A stretch of 64,000 bases of DNA from the NCBI GenBank assembly GCA_910585785.1, contig CAJUEV010000003.1, forward strand, positions 1 through 64,000, in the 5' to 3' direction. Shown piece by piece: positions 23,578-31,255 of the stretch. Position 1 is the stretch's first letter, and every line of letters begins with the position of its first letter. A program made the position numbers and the translations under genes. Under the pieces are notes generated by a model that did not search any database, was not told where the DNA came from, and saw only the letters and a list, made by a program, of their open reading frames with translations. Origin of the DNA: an uncultured Christensenella sp. Its GTDB lineage: Bacteria > Bacillota > Clostridia > Christensenellales > Borkfalkiaceae.

Positions 23578-24939
23578 ATGTTGAATACCAACAGCGAATT
23601 TTTGCGCGCCGAACTGATGGACGTTATCAGGGCGTTCGGCGCGGAAGACGAGAATATAACGCAATATTTTTCCTGCGCGGACTCAAAGTTTTTTAACTCA
23701 ATAGAGTACTGCGGGGAGTTTTTCGATTTTGAAGAAAAGTACGAGGAAGCGGACGAGCTTGTCTTTAAGCGACTTGCCAAACGCTCGGCAAAACTTGCGC
23801 TGTATAACGTGCTTTCAAAATTTAAAGGCGGGTTGCCCTGGGGTGCGCTGACGGGAATACGCCCGACTAAAATGGCATATGCCGAGCGCGCCGCCGGACG
23901 CGATTTTAAACCGCTGTTTGAAAAGTTGGGAGTAATCGCCCCCAATATATCATTGATTGAACGCGTTTTAAAGGCGCAGGAAGGGATATACGGTAAAAGC
24001 GGGCAGGACTTTTACGTCAGTTTGCCGTTTTGTCCTACAAAGTGCGATTATTGCTCGTTTATAACCGCGCCCATAGATAAAACGCGGGTGTATTTAGACG
24101 ATTATACTAACTGTCTTATAAAAGAAATATATTCCGTCAAGCCATTTTTAACAAATTTACGCAGCATTTATATCGGCGGCGGCACGCCTTTTGTGTTCGA
24201 TGCGGACGAATTGACCCGCATATATGCTGCAATCAGCGACGTTTGCGGCGCAAATTGCGAATATACGGTAGAGGCAGGCAGACCGGATGTTTTTACTGAG
24301 GAAAAAGTAAAAATATCTGCGGATTTCGGCGTTACGCGCCTTTGCGTAAATCCGCAAACTTTCAATGATGAAACTTTGAAAAAAATCGGCAGAAAGCATA
24401 CTTCCGCACAAACTTTAAAAGCGGTTGAACTTGCCCAAAAATACGGCTTTGACATAAATCTGGATTTGATTGCCGGGCTTGCGGACGAAACGGCGGAGGA
24501 TTTCAAAAATTCACTTTTGCAGGCAATTTCTTTAAATCCCGCAAATATTACCGTTCATACTCTTTCGCTTAAAGCGGGCTCTAAACTTAAAGAAAGCACA
24601 AAACGGCTTAACGTTGCTGGCATAAACGAAATGATTATGATTTCCCGCGAGTTGCTAAGTCGGGCGGGGTACGAGCCGTATTATCTTTACCGCCAAAAAT
24701 ATCAGGCTGGCGGGCTTGAAAACGTGGGATGGGCAAAAAAAGGCAAAGCCTGCGTCTACAATATCGACGTTATGGAAGAATTTTGCGACAATATCGCCGT
24801 TGGCGCCAACGCAATATCAAAGCGCGTTTACGGCGACGAGGAGCGTATAGAGCGTTACGCCGCGCCCAAAGATATTCCGAGTTATATTCTTAAAACCGAT
24901 AAAATAATAGAGGAAAGAGGCAAACTGTTTTCCGACTGA
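23578..24939 (+). CDS. hemZ: HemZ-type coproporphyrinogen dehydrogenase-like radical SAM protein
   Basis: This 453-residue radical SAM protein is of the HemN/HemZ type. The cluster motif CPTKCDYCSF (about residues 151-160) follows FYVSLPF; YIGGGTPFVF and TVEAGRPD are the SAM-binding strands. The N-terminal part, with LPWGALTGIRPTKMAY, is the HemZ-specific extension. HemZ proteins are annotated as oxygen-independent coproporphyrinogen dehydrogenases, but activity is unproven for most. The gene starts 3 bases after the MBL stop, closing the recJ-rel-MBL-hemZ unit. Confidence 0.9.
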   Translation: MLNTNSEFLRAELMDVIRAFGAEDENITQYFSCADSKFFNSIEYCGEFFDFEEKYEEADELVFKRLAKRSAKLALYNVLSKFKGGLPWGALTGIRPTKMAYAERAAGRDFKPLFEKLGVIAPNISLIERVLKAQEGIYGKSGQDFYVSLPFCPTKCDYCSFITAPIDKTRVYLDDYTNCLIKEIYSVKPFLTNLRSIYIGGGTPFVFDADELTRIYAAISDVCGANCEYTVEAGRPDVFTEEKVKISADFGVTRLCVNPQTFNDETLKKIGRKHTSAQTLKAVELAQKYGFDINLDLIAGLADETAEDFKNSLLQAISLNPANITVHTLSLKAGSKLKESTKRLNVAGINEMIMISRELLSRAGYEPYYLYRQKYQAGGLENVGWAKKGKACVYNIDVMEEFCDNIAVGANAISKRVYGDEERIERYAAPKDIPSYILKTDKIIEERGKLFSD

Positions 24940-25012
24940 ATTTGTTATTGTTGCAACAAACGGCTAAATCATCATACGGCAAAATTTTTTAGTCAATTAA
25001 GCGATAAAACAT

Positions 25013-25041
25013 TTGCTATTTATCGTAAGCTATGTTAAACT
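25013..25041 (+). promoter_or_regulatory. Sigma-A promoter of rpsO
   Basis: TTGCTA (25013-25018), 17 bases, TAAACT (25036-25041), preceded by TGT as in extended -10 promoters. The start is predicted near 25048, giving a 78-base leader. Confidence 0.7.
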
Positions 25042-25057
25042 TATTCTCGTTACGGAT

Positions 25058-25092
25058 ACAAGGCAACGCGAGTACTCAACGCTTGGCTTTGT
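25058..25092 (+). promoter_or_regulatory. Candidate S15 autoregulatory leader hairpin
   Basis: ACAAGGC (25058-25064) pairs with GCTTTGT (25086-25092) including a G-U next to G-C pair, the motif S15 recognises in rRNA and in known rpsO leaders. The inner loop contains a smaller GCG/CGC pairing. The position at the 5' end of the rpsO leader fits feedback control. This is an inference from form and place. Confidence 0.4.
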
Positions 25093-25126
25093 TTCCCGCA
25101 AATATTTCCATAGGAGGATAAATTAA

Positions 25127-25381
25127 ATGGAAAAGCAGGAAGTTATCGCAAAATACGCTCTTAAAGAAGGCGACACGGGTTCGCCCGAAGTGCAGATTGC
25201 ACTTTTGACGGAAAGAATCAATCACTTGAACGAGCACCTTAAAGAGCACATTCACGATAATCACTCCCGCCGCGGACTTTTGAAAATGGTCGGCCGCCGT
25301 CGCGGACTTTTGGACTATTTGAAAAGCAAGGATATCGAAAGATACCGTGCAATAGTCGCTGCGCTGGGATTAAGAAAGTAA
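25127..25381 (+). CDS. rpsO: 30S ribosomal protein S15
   Basis: This 84-residue protein binds the central domain of 16S rRNA early in small-subunit assembly. Family signatures are complete: YALKEGDTGSPEVQIALLTERINHLNEHLK and HSRRGLLKMVGRRRGLLDYL, shown here in pieces. AGGAGG lies 8 bases before ATG. It is followed by a terminator and then pnp, the usual rpsO-pnp pairing. Confidence 0.98.
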   Translation: MEKQEVIAKYALKEGDTGSPEVQIALLTERINHLNEHLKEHIHDNHSRRGLLKMVGRRRGLLDYLKSKDIERYRAIVAALGLRK

Positions 25382-25390
25382 TTGAAAATT

Positions 25391-25420
25391 GAGCGGGTAT
25401 TTTTTTCTCGCTCTTTTTTT
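25391..25420 (+). terminator. Terminator after rpsO
   Basis: A 5-bp stem GAGCG/CGCTC with a 13-base loop is followed by a T7 run. It is weak by stem length but well placed between rpsO and pnp, so partial readthrough is likely. Confidence 0.55.
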
Positions 25421-25444
25421 CTTTTAAAAAGTAAAAATTTAAGT

Positions 25445-25462
25445 CTGCAACGGGCGTTGCAG
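25445..25462 (+). promoter_or_regulatory. Hairpin in the pnp leader
   Basis: A perfect 7-bp stem CTGCAAC/GTTGCAG with GGGC loop lies 30 bases before the pnp ATG. Hairpins at this site mediate PNPase autoregulation in other bacteria; here the role is inferred from position. Confidence 0.55.
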
Positions 25463-25491
25463 GCACAAGAACAGAAAAGGAGTATCAGGTT

Positions 25492-27585
25492 ATGAATTTC
25501 AAAAAGTTTACGTTTAAAGTCGGCGGCAGAGAAGTCGTCGTAGAAACGGGCAAATACGCCGAGCAGACAAACGGTTCGTGCGTTGTAAGGTGCGGCGACA
25601 CCGCCGTTATGGTTTCCGTTTGTATGTCCGCGGCTCCCCGCGACGGTATGGATTTCTTCCCCTTGCAGGTAGATTACGACGAAAAAATGTATTCCGTCGG
25701 TAAAATTCCCGGCGGTTTCAAAAAACGCGAAGGCAGGGCAAGCGATAAAGCCATTCTTACGGCAAGACTTATCGACAGACCCCTTCGTCCGCTTTTCCCC
25801 AAAGGACTTTTCAACGACGTGGTGGTTACCGCGCAGGCAATTTCGGTTGAGCCCGACGTTTCGCCCGAACCTTTGGCAATGATAGGTTCTTCCGTGGCTC
25901 TTGCAATTTCCGATATCCCTTGGGCAGGCCCCACCGGTTCGGTTGTTGTGGGAATGGTAGACGGCAAATACGTAATAAATCCCGACCTTGCCCAGCGTGA
26001 AAAAAGCGCAATCCACCTCAATCTCGCAGGCACCAAGGATGCAATTTTGATGATTGAGGCTGGCGCAAACGAAGTCACAAACGACGAAATGGTCGGCGCC
26101 ATAATGTTCGGTCATAACGAAATCAAGAAAATTTGCAAATTTATTGAGGAAAAAATCGTTCCCGAAGTAGGCAAGCCCAAACTTGAAATAGAGTTATATC
26201 ACATTCCCGAAGAACTTGACAAAGCCGTACGCGATTACGCAAGCCAGAAAATAGACTGGGCTATCGATACGTTTGACAGACAGGAAAGGGAAAAAAGACA
26301 GAACGAAGCGGAAGCGGAAATTCTTGAACACTTTGCAACTATTTATCCCGACAACAAGCGCGAAATTAAGGACAGCTTATATTATCTTACAAAAGAAAAA
26401 GTCCGCGCAAAGATTTTTGACAAGGGAATCCGCCCCGACGGCAGAGGACTTAAAGACGTCCGTCCCATTTGGTGCGAAAGCGGAGTTCTTCCCCGCGTAC
26501 ACGGCTCGGCTGTGTTTACCCGCGGACAAACTCAAACCCTTACAACCTGCACTTTGGGAATGCTTACCGAAGCGCAGAAGCTTGAAGGACTTGACGAAGA
26601 AACTTCCAAAAGATATATGCACCAGTATAATTTCCCCGGTTACTGCACGGGCGAAGCAAAGGCGCTTCGTTCCCCCGGTCGCCGCGAAATAGGTCACGGC
26701 GCATTGGCTGAACGCGCGCTTATTCCCGTATTGCCCGACGAGGACAACTTCCCTTACGCCATAAGGGTTGTAAACGATATACTTTCTTCAAACGGTTCGT
26801 CTTCAATGGCTTCCGTATGCGGCTCTACAATGGCGCTTATGAACGCCGGCGTTCCCATCAAGGCTCCCGTAGCGGGCGTGGCAATGGGTCTAATTAAAAA
26901 TCAGGAAACGGGCGACTTTAAAGTGCTTACCGATATTCAGGGGCTTGAAGACTTCCTCGGCGATATGGACTTTAAAGTAGCGGGTACTACCAAGGGAATA
27001 ACCGCAATCCAGATGGATATAAAAATCAAAGGTATTTCCGAAGAAATTATGCACACCGCAATCAATCAGGCGAACGAAGGCAGACAGTTTATTCTTTCAA
27101 AAATGCTTGAAGTCGTTCCCGAAGTTGCTCCCAAACTTTCCGACTATGCTCCCAAGATTATCAGTTTTGAAATCGACCCCGAAAAAATCGGCGACGTTAT
27201 CGGCAAGCAGGGCTGCGTAATCAAAAAGATTATGGAAGAAACGGGTACTGAAATCGAGTTTAACAGCGACGACAGCGGCCGCGGTTATATTTCTTGCGTG
27301 GGCTCCGTAGAGAATGCTGAAAAGGCAAAGGCTATTATTCAGAATATAGCGCACGACCCCGAAGTCGGCGATATGTTTGTGGGCACGGTTGTAAGAATTC
27401 TTACTTTCGGCGCGTTTGTAGAGTTTGCTCCCGGCAAAGACGGAATGATTCACATTTCCAAACTTTCGGACAAGCGTGTGGAAAAGGTTGAAGATGTTGT
27501 AAACATCGGCGACACGGTAAAAGTTGAAATAATTAAAATAGGCGACAAGGGCATAGACTTGCGTTTGCTTGAAAAATTATCCTAA
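25492..27585 (+). CDS. pnp: Polyribonucleotide nucleotidyltransferase (PNPase)
   Basis: This 697-residue phosphorolytic 3'-5' exoribonuclease takes part in RNA turnover. Two RNase PH domains are visible. The first has LQVDYDEKMYSVGKIPGGFKKREGR. The second is catalytic, with FPGYCTGEAKALRSPGRREIGHGALAERAL and the aspartate pair in TDIQGLEDFLGDMDFKVAGT. The C-terminal KH domain has the loop IGKQGCVIKKI, and the S1 domain reads VGDMFVGTVVRILTFGAFVEFAPGKDGMIH. Length fits. AAAGGAG precedes the ATG. Confidence 0.98.
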   Translation: MNFKKFTFKVGGREVVVETGKYAEQTNGSCVVRCGDTAVMVSVCMSAAPRDGMDFFPLQVDYDEKMYSVGKIPGGFKKREGRASDKAILTARLIDRPLRPLFPKGLFNDVVVTAQAISVEPDVSPEPLAMIGSSVALAISDIPWAGPTGSVVVGMVDGKYVINPDLAQREKSAIHLNLAGTKDAILMIEAGANEVTNDEMVGAIMFGHNEIKKICKFIEEKIVPEVGKPKLEIELYHIPEELDKAVRDYASQKIDWAIDTFDRQEREKRQNEAEAEILEHFATIYPDNKREIKDSLYYLTKEKVRAKIFDKGIRPDGRGLKDVRPIWCESGVLPRVHGSAVFTRGQTQTLTTCTLGMLTEAQKLEGLDEETSKRYMHQYNFPGYCTGEAKALRSPGRREIGHGALAERALIPVLPDEDNFPYAIRVVNDILSSNGSSSMASVCGSTMALMNAGVPIKAPVAGVAMGLIKNQETGDFKVLTDIQGLEDFLGDMDFKVAGTTKGITAIQMDIKIKGISEEIMHTAINQANEGRQFILSKMLEVVPEVAPKLSDYAPKIISFEIDPEKIGDVIGKQGCVIKKIMEETGTEIEFNSDDSGRGYISCVGSVENAEKAKAIIQNIAHDPEVGDMFVGTVVRILTFGAFVEFAPGKDGMIHISKLSDKRVEKVEDVVNIGDTVKVEIIKIGDKGIDLRLLEKLS

Positions 27586-27603
27586 AATATAAAAAACCGA
27601 TAA

Positions 27604-27632
27604 AACGGACGGCAAAAAACCGTTCGTTTTTT
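27604..27632 (+). terminator. Terminator of pnp
   Basis: A 9-bp stem (27604-27612 with 27620-27628, one G-T pair) is followed by TTTTT. Confidence 0.82.
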
Positions 27633-27646
27633 ATTTGGCAAAACAA

Positions 27647-27675
27647 TTGAAATTTTAAAAAGTCAGTAGTATAAT
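27647..27675 (+). promoter_or_regulatory. Sigma-A promoter of the uL15-like membrane protein gene
   Basis: TTGAAA (27647-27652), 17 bases and TATAAT (27670-27675). A 22-base leader with GAAGGTGA precedes the start. Confidence 0.78.
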
Positions 27676-27703
27676 TAATTTACATACATATTTTGAAGGT
27701 GAA

Positions 27704-29134
27704 ATGATGAACATTAATTTTTTAACGTTATTGGCGGTGGACGTAAAATTTATAGTCCCCGTTTCAGCAGCGGCGGCGGCTTTACTTTTGCTTATAGTGC
27801 TTTTGATTTTTACAATGAAGGCAAAGAGCAAAAATAATTCTCAGGCGTCTGCGGACAAGCCTGAAAATTTAAGCGAGGCTAACGCAGAAAATTCCGAAGA
27901 ACTATGCGACGGCGGAGAAGCGGAAACGCAGGCGCAAGAAATTTGCGAAGCGGAAACTATAACCGACGAAACCGTTATAGAGAAAAAGGCGGAAGAAATA
28001 GCGGAGGAGGCAAATCCTCAATCGGACGAACAGCACGAACCCGAAGTGCATCAAATTCAAGCCGAATCCGAAAATGAACCCGAGCAAAACGAAGAAGTTG
28101 CGCCCGAGAAAGTTTTCTCTGATAAAGAAGACGTTTCAACGGAAAGTCCTGCCGAAACAGAAAAAACCGTCGAAAAAACGGCGGCGGACGATGACGAGGA
28201 CGACGAAGAAGAAGACGATAAGCCCTTCGTTAAGGCGGATGAAGACGATTACGACAAACCTGTAAAATCAGCAGTGCGCGAAAACGGCACTATTCGCTAT
28301 ATAATAATAAAATACAACAAAAGTTTTACCGCAAAACTTATACAGTCGGACGCGGAAGTTAAAAATTATTATTCCGCAATTAAAAACGAGTTGCTTTCAT
28401 ATACAGGCATAAAAACCAGAATGAGTTGGAAGGGCGAATCGTTTTACAGCGGACGACAGACTTATGCAAAACTATGCATAAGAGGAAAGTGCGTGTGCCT
28501 TTTTCTTGCGCTTAATCCCAAAAATTACGAGGATACAAAATATAAAGTCGACGATATGACGGAAATTGCGGCTTATGAAAAAATACCCTGCCTTTACCGC
28601 ATAAAAAACGACAGAAGATTGAAATTTTCGGCTGAACTTATTGAAGCCGCAATGCAGGGGCGCGAGAAAAATCCCGATTATGCCGAAACCGATTGGGCAA
28701 AACATTATCCTTACGAAAAAATCGAACCGCTTATCGAACGCAAACTTGTGAAAGTGCTTACCGAGGAAGACGCAAGGAGCGGTGACGTGTTCAAGCCCCG
28801 CGACGTGGTTACTGCGGCTGAGGTTGACGAACTTATGCAGGACGACATAGCCGTAGCGCTTATTGAAGAAACGGACGAAATATCGGACAGAACCAAGACC
28901 GATATAGTCAATATAGATACGCTCAGTAAAAATTTTGCCGACGGCGAAACCGTTACTTTGGAAGAAATCAAAAAACGCATACCCGCCGTTTCAAAGCGCG
29001 CAACGTTTATAAAAGTGCTTGCAAGAGGTTCTCTTGATAAAAAACTTGTGGTAATTGCCGACAGTTTTTCGATAGAAGCTGCAAAAATGATTTTGCTTAC
29101 GGGCGGCAACGCGATAAAAAAGAAAAATTCATAA
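27704..29134 (+). CDS. Membrane-anchored protein with acidic linker and uL15-like C-terminal domain
   Basis: This 476-residue protein has four parts. Residues about 16-37 form a transmembrane helix (VPVSAAAAALLLLIVLLIF). Residues about 40-185 are a very acidic, Glu/Asp-rich linker. Residues about 190-310 form a globular domain (IRYIIIKYNKSFTAKLIQ, later SWKGESFYSGRQTYAKLCIRGK). The C-terminal 80 residues resemble the ribosomal protein uL15 C-terminal region: VNIDTLSKNFADGETVTLEEIKK, then FIKVLARGSLDKKLVVIADSFS and AAKMILLTGGNA, against uL15 VKILGxGELTKKLTVKAHAFS and AAGG. It is not the ribosomal gene itself, being too long, membrane-tethered and outside the S10-spc cluster. It may bind RNA or ribosomes at the membrane; that is inference. 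Confidence 0.72.
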   Translation: MMNINFLTLLAVDVKFIVPVSAAAAALLLLIVLLIFTMKAKSKNNSQASADKPENLSEANAENSEELCDGGEAETQAQEICEAETITDETVIEKKAEEIAEEANPQSDEQHEPEVHQIQAESENEPEQNEEVAPEKVFSDKEDVSTESPAETEKTVEKTAADDDEDDEEEDDKPFVKADEDDYDKPVKSAVRENGTIRYIIIKYNKSFTAKLIQSDAEVKNYYSAIKNELLSYTGIKTRMSWKGESFYSGRQTYAKLCIRGKCVCLFLALNPKNYEDTKYKVDDMTEIAAYEKIPCLYRIKNDRRLKFSAELIEAAMQGREKNPDYAETDWAKHYPYEKIEPLIERKLVKVLTEEDARSGDVFKPRDVVTAAEVDELMQDDIAVALIEETDEISDRTKTDIVNIDTLSKNFADGETVTLEEIKKRIPAVSKRATFIKVLARGSLDKKLVVIADSFSIEAAKMILLTGGNAIKKKNS

Positions 29135-29156
29135 TAAAAATAGTTAAAAGCAAAAT

Positions 29157-29195
29157 AAAAAGCGCCGTTTGGTTTATACATACGGTGCTTTTTTA
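29157..29195 (+). terminator. Terminator of the uL15-like protein gene
   Basis: A stem of about 11 bp with one G-T pair (29157-29168 with 29182-29192) is followed by a T6 run. Confidence 0.8.
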
Positions 29196-29251
29196 TATTG
29201 TTGCAAAATTAAAACAAAAGTTTATTTTTTATCAAAAAGCCGTTCAAACAG

Positions 29252-29280
29252 TTGTAAAAACCTTTAATTTGGGTTATAAT
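29252..29280 (+). promoter_or_regulatory. Sigma-A promoter of uvrBA, nearly leaderless
   Basis: TTGTAA (29252-29257), 17 bases and TATAAT (29275-29280). Only 10 bases separate the -10 from ATG 29291 and none resembles a Shine-Dalgarno, so the leader is about 3-4 bases. Confidence 0.78.
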
Positions 29281-29290
29281 TTTTTATATT

Positions 29291-31255
29291 ATGAAATTCG
29301 AGTTGCATTCAAAATTCAAGCCGACCGGGGACCAGCCGCAGGCGATAGAAAGCCTTACGGAAGGCGTGCTTGACGGCATTCGCACGCAGGTTTTAGTGGG
29401 CGTTACGGGCAGCGGCAAAACGTTTACAATGGCAAACGTCATAAACAACGTAAATCGTCCGGCGTTGGTTATCGCCCACAATAAAACGCTTGCGGCGCAG
29501 CTTTGCAACGAGTTTAAAGAGTTTTTTCCCCATAACCGCGTTGAATATTTCGTATCGTATTACGACTATTATCAGCCCGAAAGTTATATTCCTTCGACGG
29601 ATACTTATATCGAAAAAGATATGAGTTTGAATGACGAAATAGACAAACTGCGCAACTCGGCTACAAGTTCGCTTGGCGAAAGGGAGGACGTAATTGTAGT
29701 CGCTTCGGTCAGTTGCATATACGGTCTCGGCGCGCCGGAAGAATATTTCCGTCTGGCAATATCTTTGCGCCCCGGAGACCAGCTGGAAAGGGACGCGCTT
29801 TTAAGAAAACTTGTCGAAATTCAGTACGCCCGTCGTGATATAGACTTTCAGCGTTCGTCCTTTCGCGTCCGTGGTGATACTGTTGAAATTTTTCCCGCAA
29901 GCAACTCGGAAGTGGCGGTGCGGGTAGAGTTTTTCGGGGACGAAATAGACCGTCTTTGCGAAGTAGACGCGTTGACCGGCAACGTTTTATCCGAACTTAA
30001 ACACGTTTTAATTTTTCCCGCAAGCCAGTACGCAGTCGGTTCCGATAAAATGAAAAGCGCGCTGTCAATGATTGAAAGGGACAAAAACGACGAAGTAAAA
30101 GCGTTTAAGGACAGCGGAAAACTGCTTGAAGCGCAGCGCCTTGAACAGCGTGTGACTTACGATTTGGAAATGATGCGGGAAATAGGCTATTGCAGCGGGA
30201 TTGAAAATTACAGCCGCTATTTTGACGGCAGAAGCCCGGGCGAGCCTTCGTTTACGTTGCTTGATTATTTCCCCGCGGGCAAATTTATAGTTTTTATCGA
30301 CGAAAGTCATATGACTATACCGCAAATCCGAGCAATGTACCACGGCGACCGTTCAAGAAAGGAAAACCTTGTAAATTACGGTTTCAGGTTGAACGCTGCG
30401 TACGACAACCGTCCGTTGACTTTTGAAGAATTTGACGAAAGGGTGCCGCAGCTTATATGCGTTTCGGCAACGCCTGCGCCCTATGAAATGGAGCAGGCGG
30501 GCAACGTTGTAGAGCAGCTTATACGTCCCACGGGGCTTGTAGACCCGGAAGTGGAAATAAGACCTACAAAAACGCAGATTGACGATTTGCTGGGCGAAAT
30601 AAAAGGGGTTATAAATACGGGCGGACGAGTATTAGTAACCACAATGACCAAAAAAATGGCGGAAAGCCTTACAGACTACCTTAAAGAGCACGGCTTGAAA
30701 GTGCGGTATATGCATAGCGATATTGACGCTTTGGAAAGAATAGACATTATAAACGGCTTGCGAGAGGGAGAATTTGACGTGCTTTGCGGAATAAATCTGT
30801 TGCGCGAAGGGTTGGATTTGCCCGAAGTTAAACTTGTCGCCATACTCGACGCGGACAAAGAAGGCTTTTTAAGAAGCGAAACTTCCCTTGTTCAGACGAT
30901 AGGGCGCGCTGCAAGAAACTCGGAAGGCAGGGTAATTATGTACGCCGATACCATTACGGGCAGTATGCGCCGCGCCATTGACGAAACAAACCGCCGCCGC
31001 AAAATTCAATCCGACTATAACCGCGAGCACGGAATAATTCCAAAAACCATAATAAAAGAAGTCAAAAATACAATAGGTATAACCGGCAAAAAGAGCGTTG
31101 GCAACGACATAAAATTGACGGAAATTCCAGCTGAAATAGAAAAATTGAAAGCGCTTATGAAGGTGGCTTCCGCTCAACTTGATTTTGAAAGAGCAATCGA
31201 AATACGCGACGCTATTTCCGAACTTAGAAAAAAACTTATAAAAAGCAAAAAATAA
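29291..31255 (+). CDS. uvrB: Excinuclease ABC subunit B
   Basis: This 654-residue helicase-like DNA-damage verification subunit acts in nucleotide excision repair. Walker A is VGVTGSGKTF (about residue 36), the beta-hairpin region YYDYYQPESYIP, Walker B FIDESHMT, helicase motif VI TIGRAARNSEGRV, and DADKEGFLRSETSLVQ. The C-terminal UVR domain (QLDFERAIEIRDAISELRKK) binds UvrC. ATG 29291 is nearly leaderless. Its stop overlaps the uvrA ATG by one base. Confidence 0.98.
   Translation: MKFELHSKFKPTGDQPQAIESLTEGVLDGIRTQVLVGVTGSGKTFTMANVINNVNRPALVIAHNKTLAAQLCNEFKEFFPHNRVEYFVSYYDYYQPESYIPSTDTYIEKDMSLNDEIDKLRNSATSSLGEREDVIVVASVSCIYGLGAPEEYFRLAISLRPGDQLERDALLRKLVEIQYARRDIDFQRSSFRVRGDTVEIFPASNSEVAVRVEFFGDEIDRLCEVDALTGNVLSELKHVLIFPASQYAVGSDKMKSALSMIERDKNDEVKAFKDSGKLLEAQRLEQRVTYDLEMMREIGYCSGIENYSRYFDGRSPGEPSFTLLDYFPAGKFIVFIDESHMTIPQIRAMYHGDRSRKENLVNYGFRLNAAYDNRPLTFEEFDERVPQLICVSATPAPYEMEQAGNVVEQLIRPTGLVDPEVEIRPTKTQIDDLLGEIKGVINTGGRVLVTTMTKKMAESLTDYLKEHGLKVRYMHSDIDALERIDIINGLREGEFDVLCGINLLREGLDLPEVKLVAILDADKEGFLRSETSLVQTIGRAARNSEGRVIMYADTITGSMRRAIDETNRRRKIQSDYNREHGIIPKTIIKEVKNTIGITGKKSVGNDIKLTEIPAEIEKLKALMKVASAQLDFERAIEIRDAISELRKKLIKSKK

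Noticed and set aside
24940..25047. Riboswitch between hemZ and rpsO
   Set aside because: This part precedes the rpsO promoter and shows no conserved riboswitch core; only the later leader hairpin is worth noting.
28074..28265. Lys/Arg/Thr-rich frame of 63 residues
   Set aside because: It is the +1 shadow of the acidic GAA/GAC-rich linker of the uL15-like protein, and composition alone explains it.
27704..29134. Ribosomal protein uL15 (rplO)
   Set aside because: Only the last 80 residues resemble uL15. The protein is three times too long, has a membrane helix and lies outside the ribosomal gene cluster.
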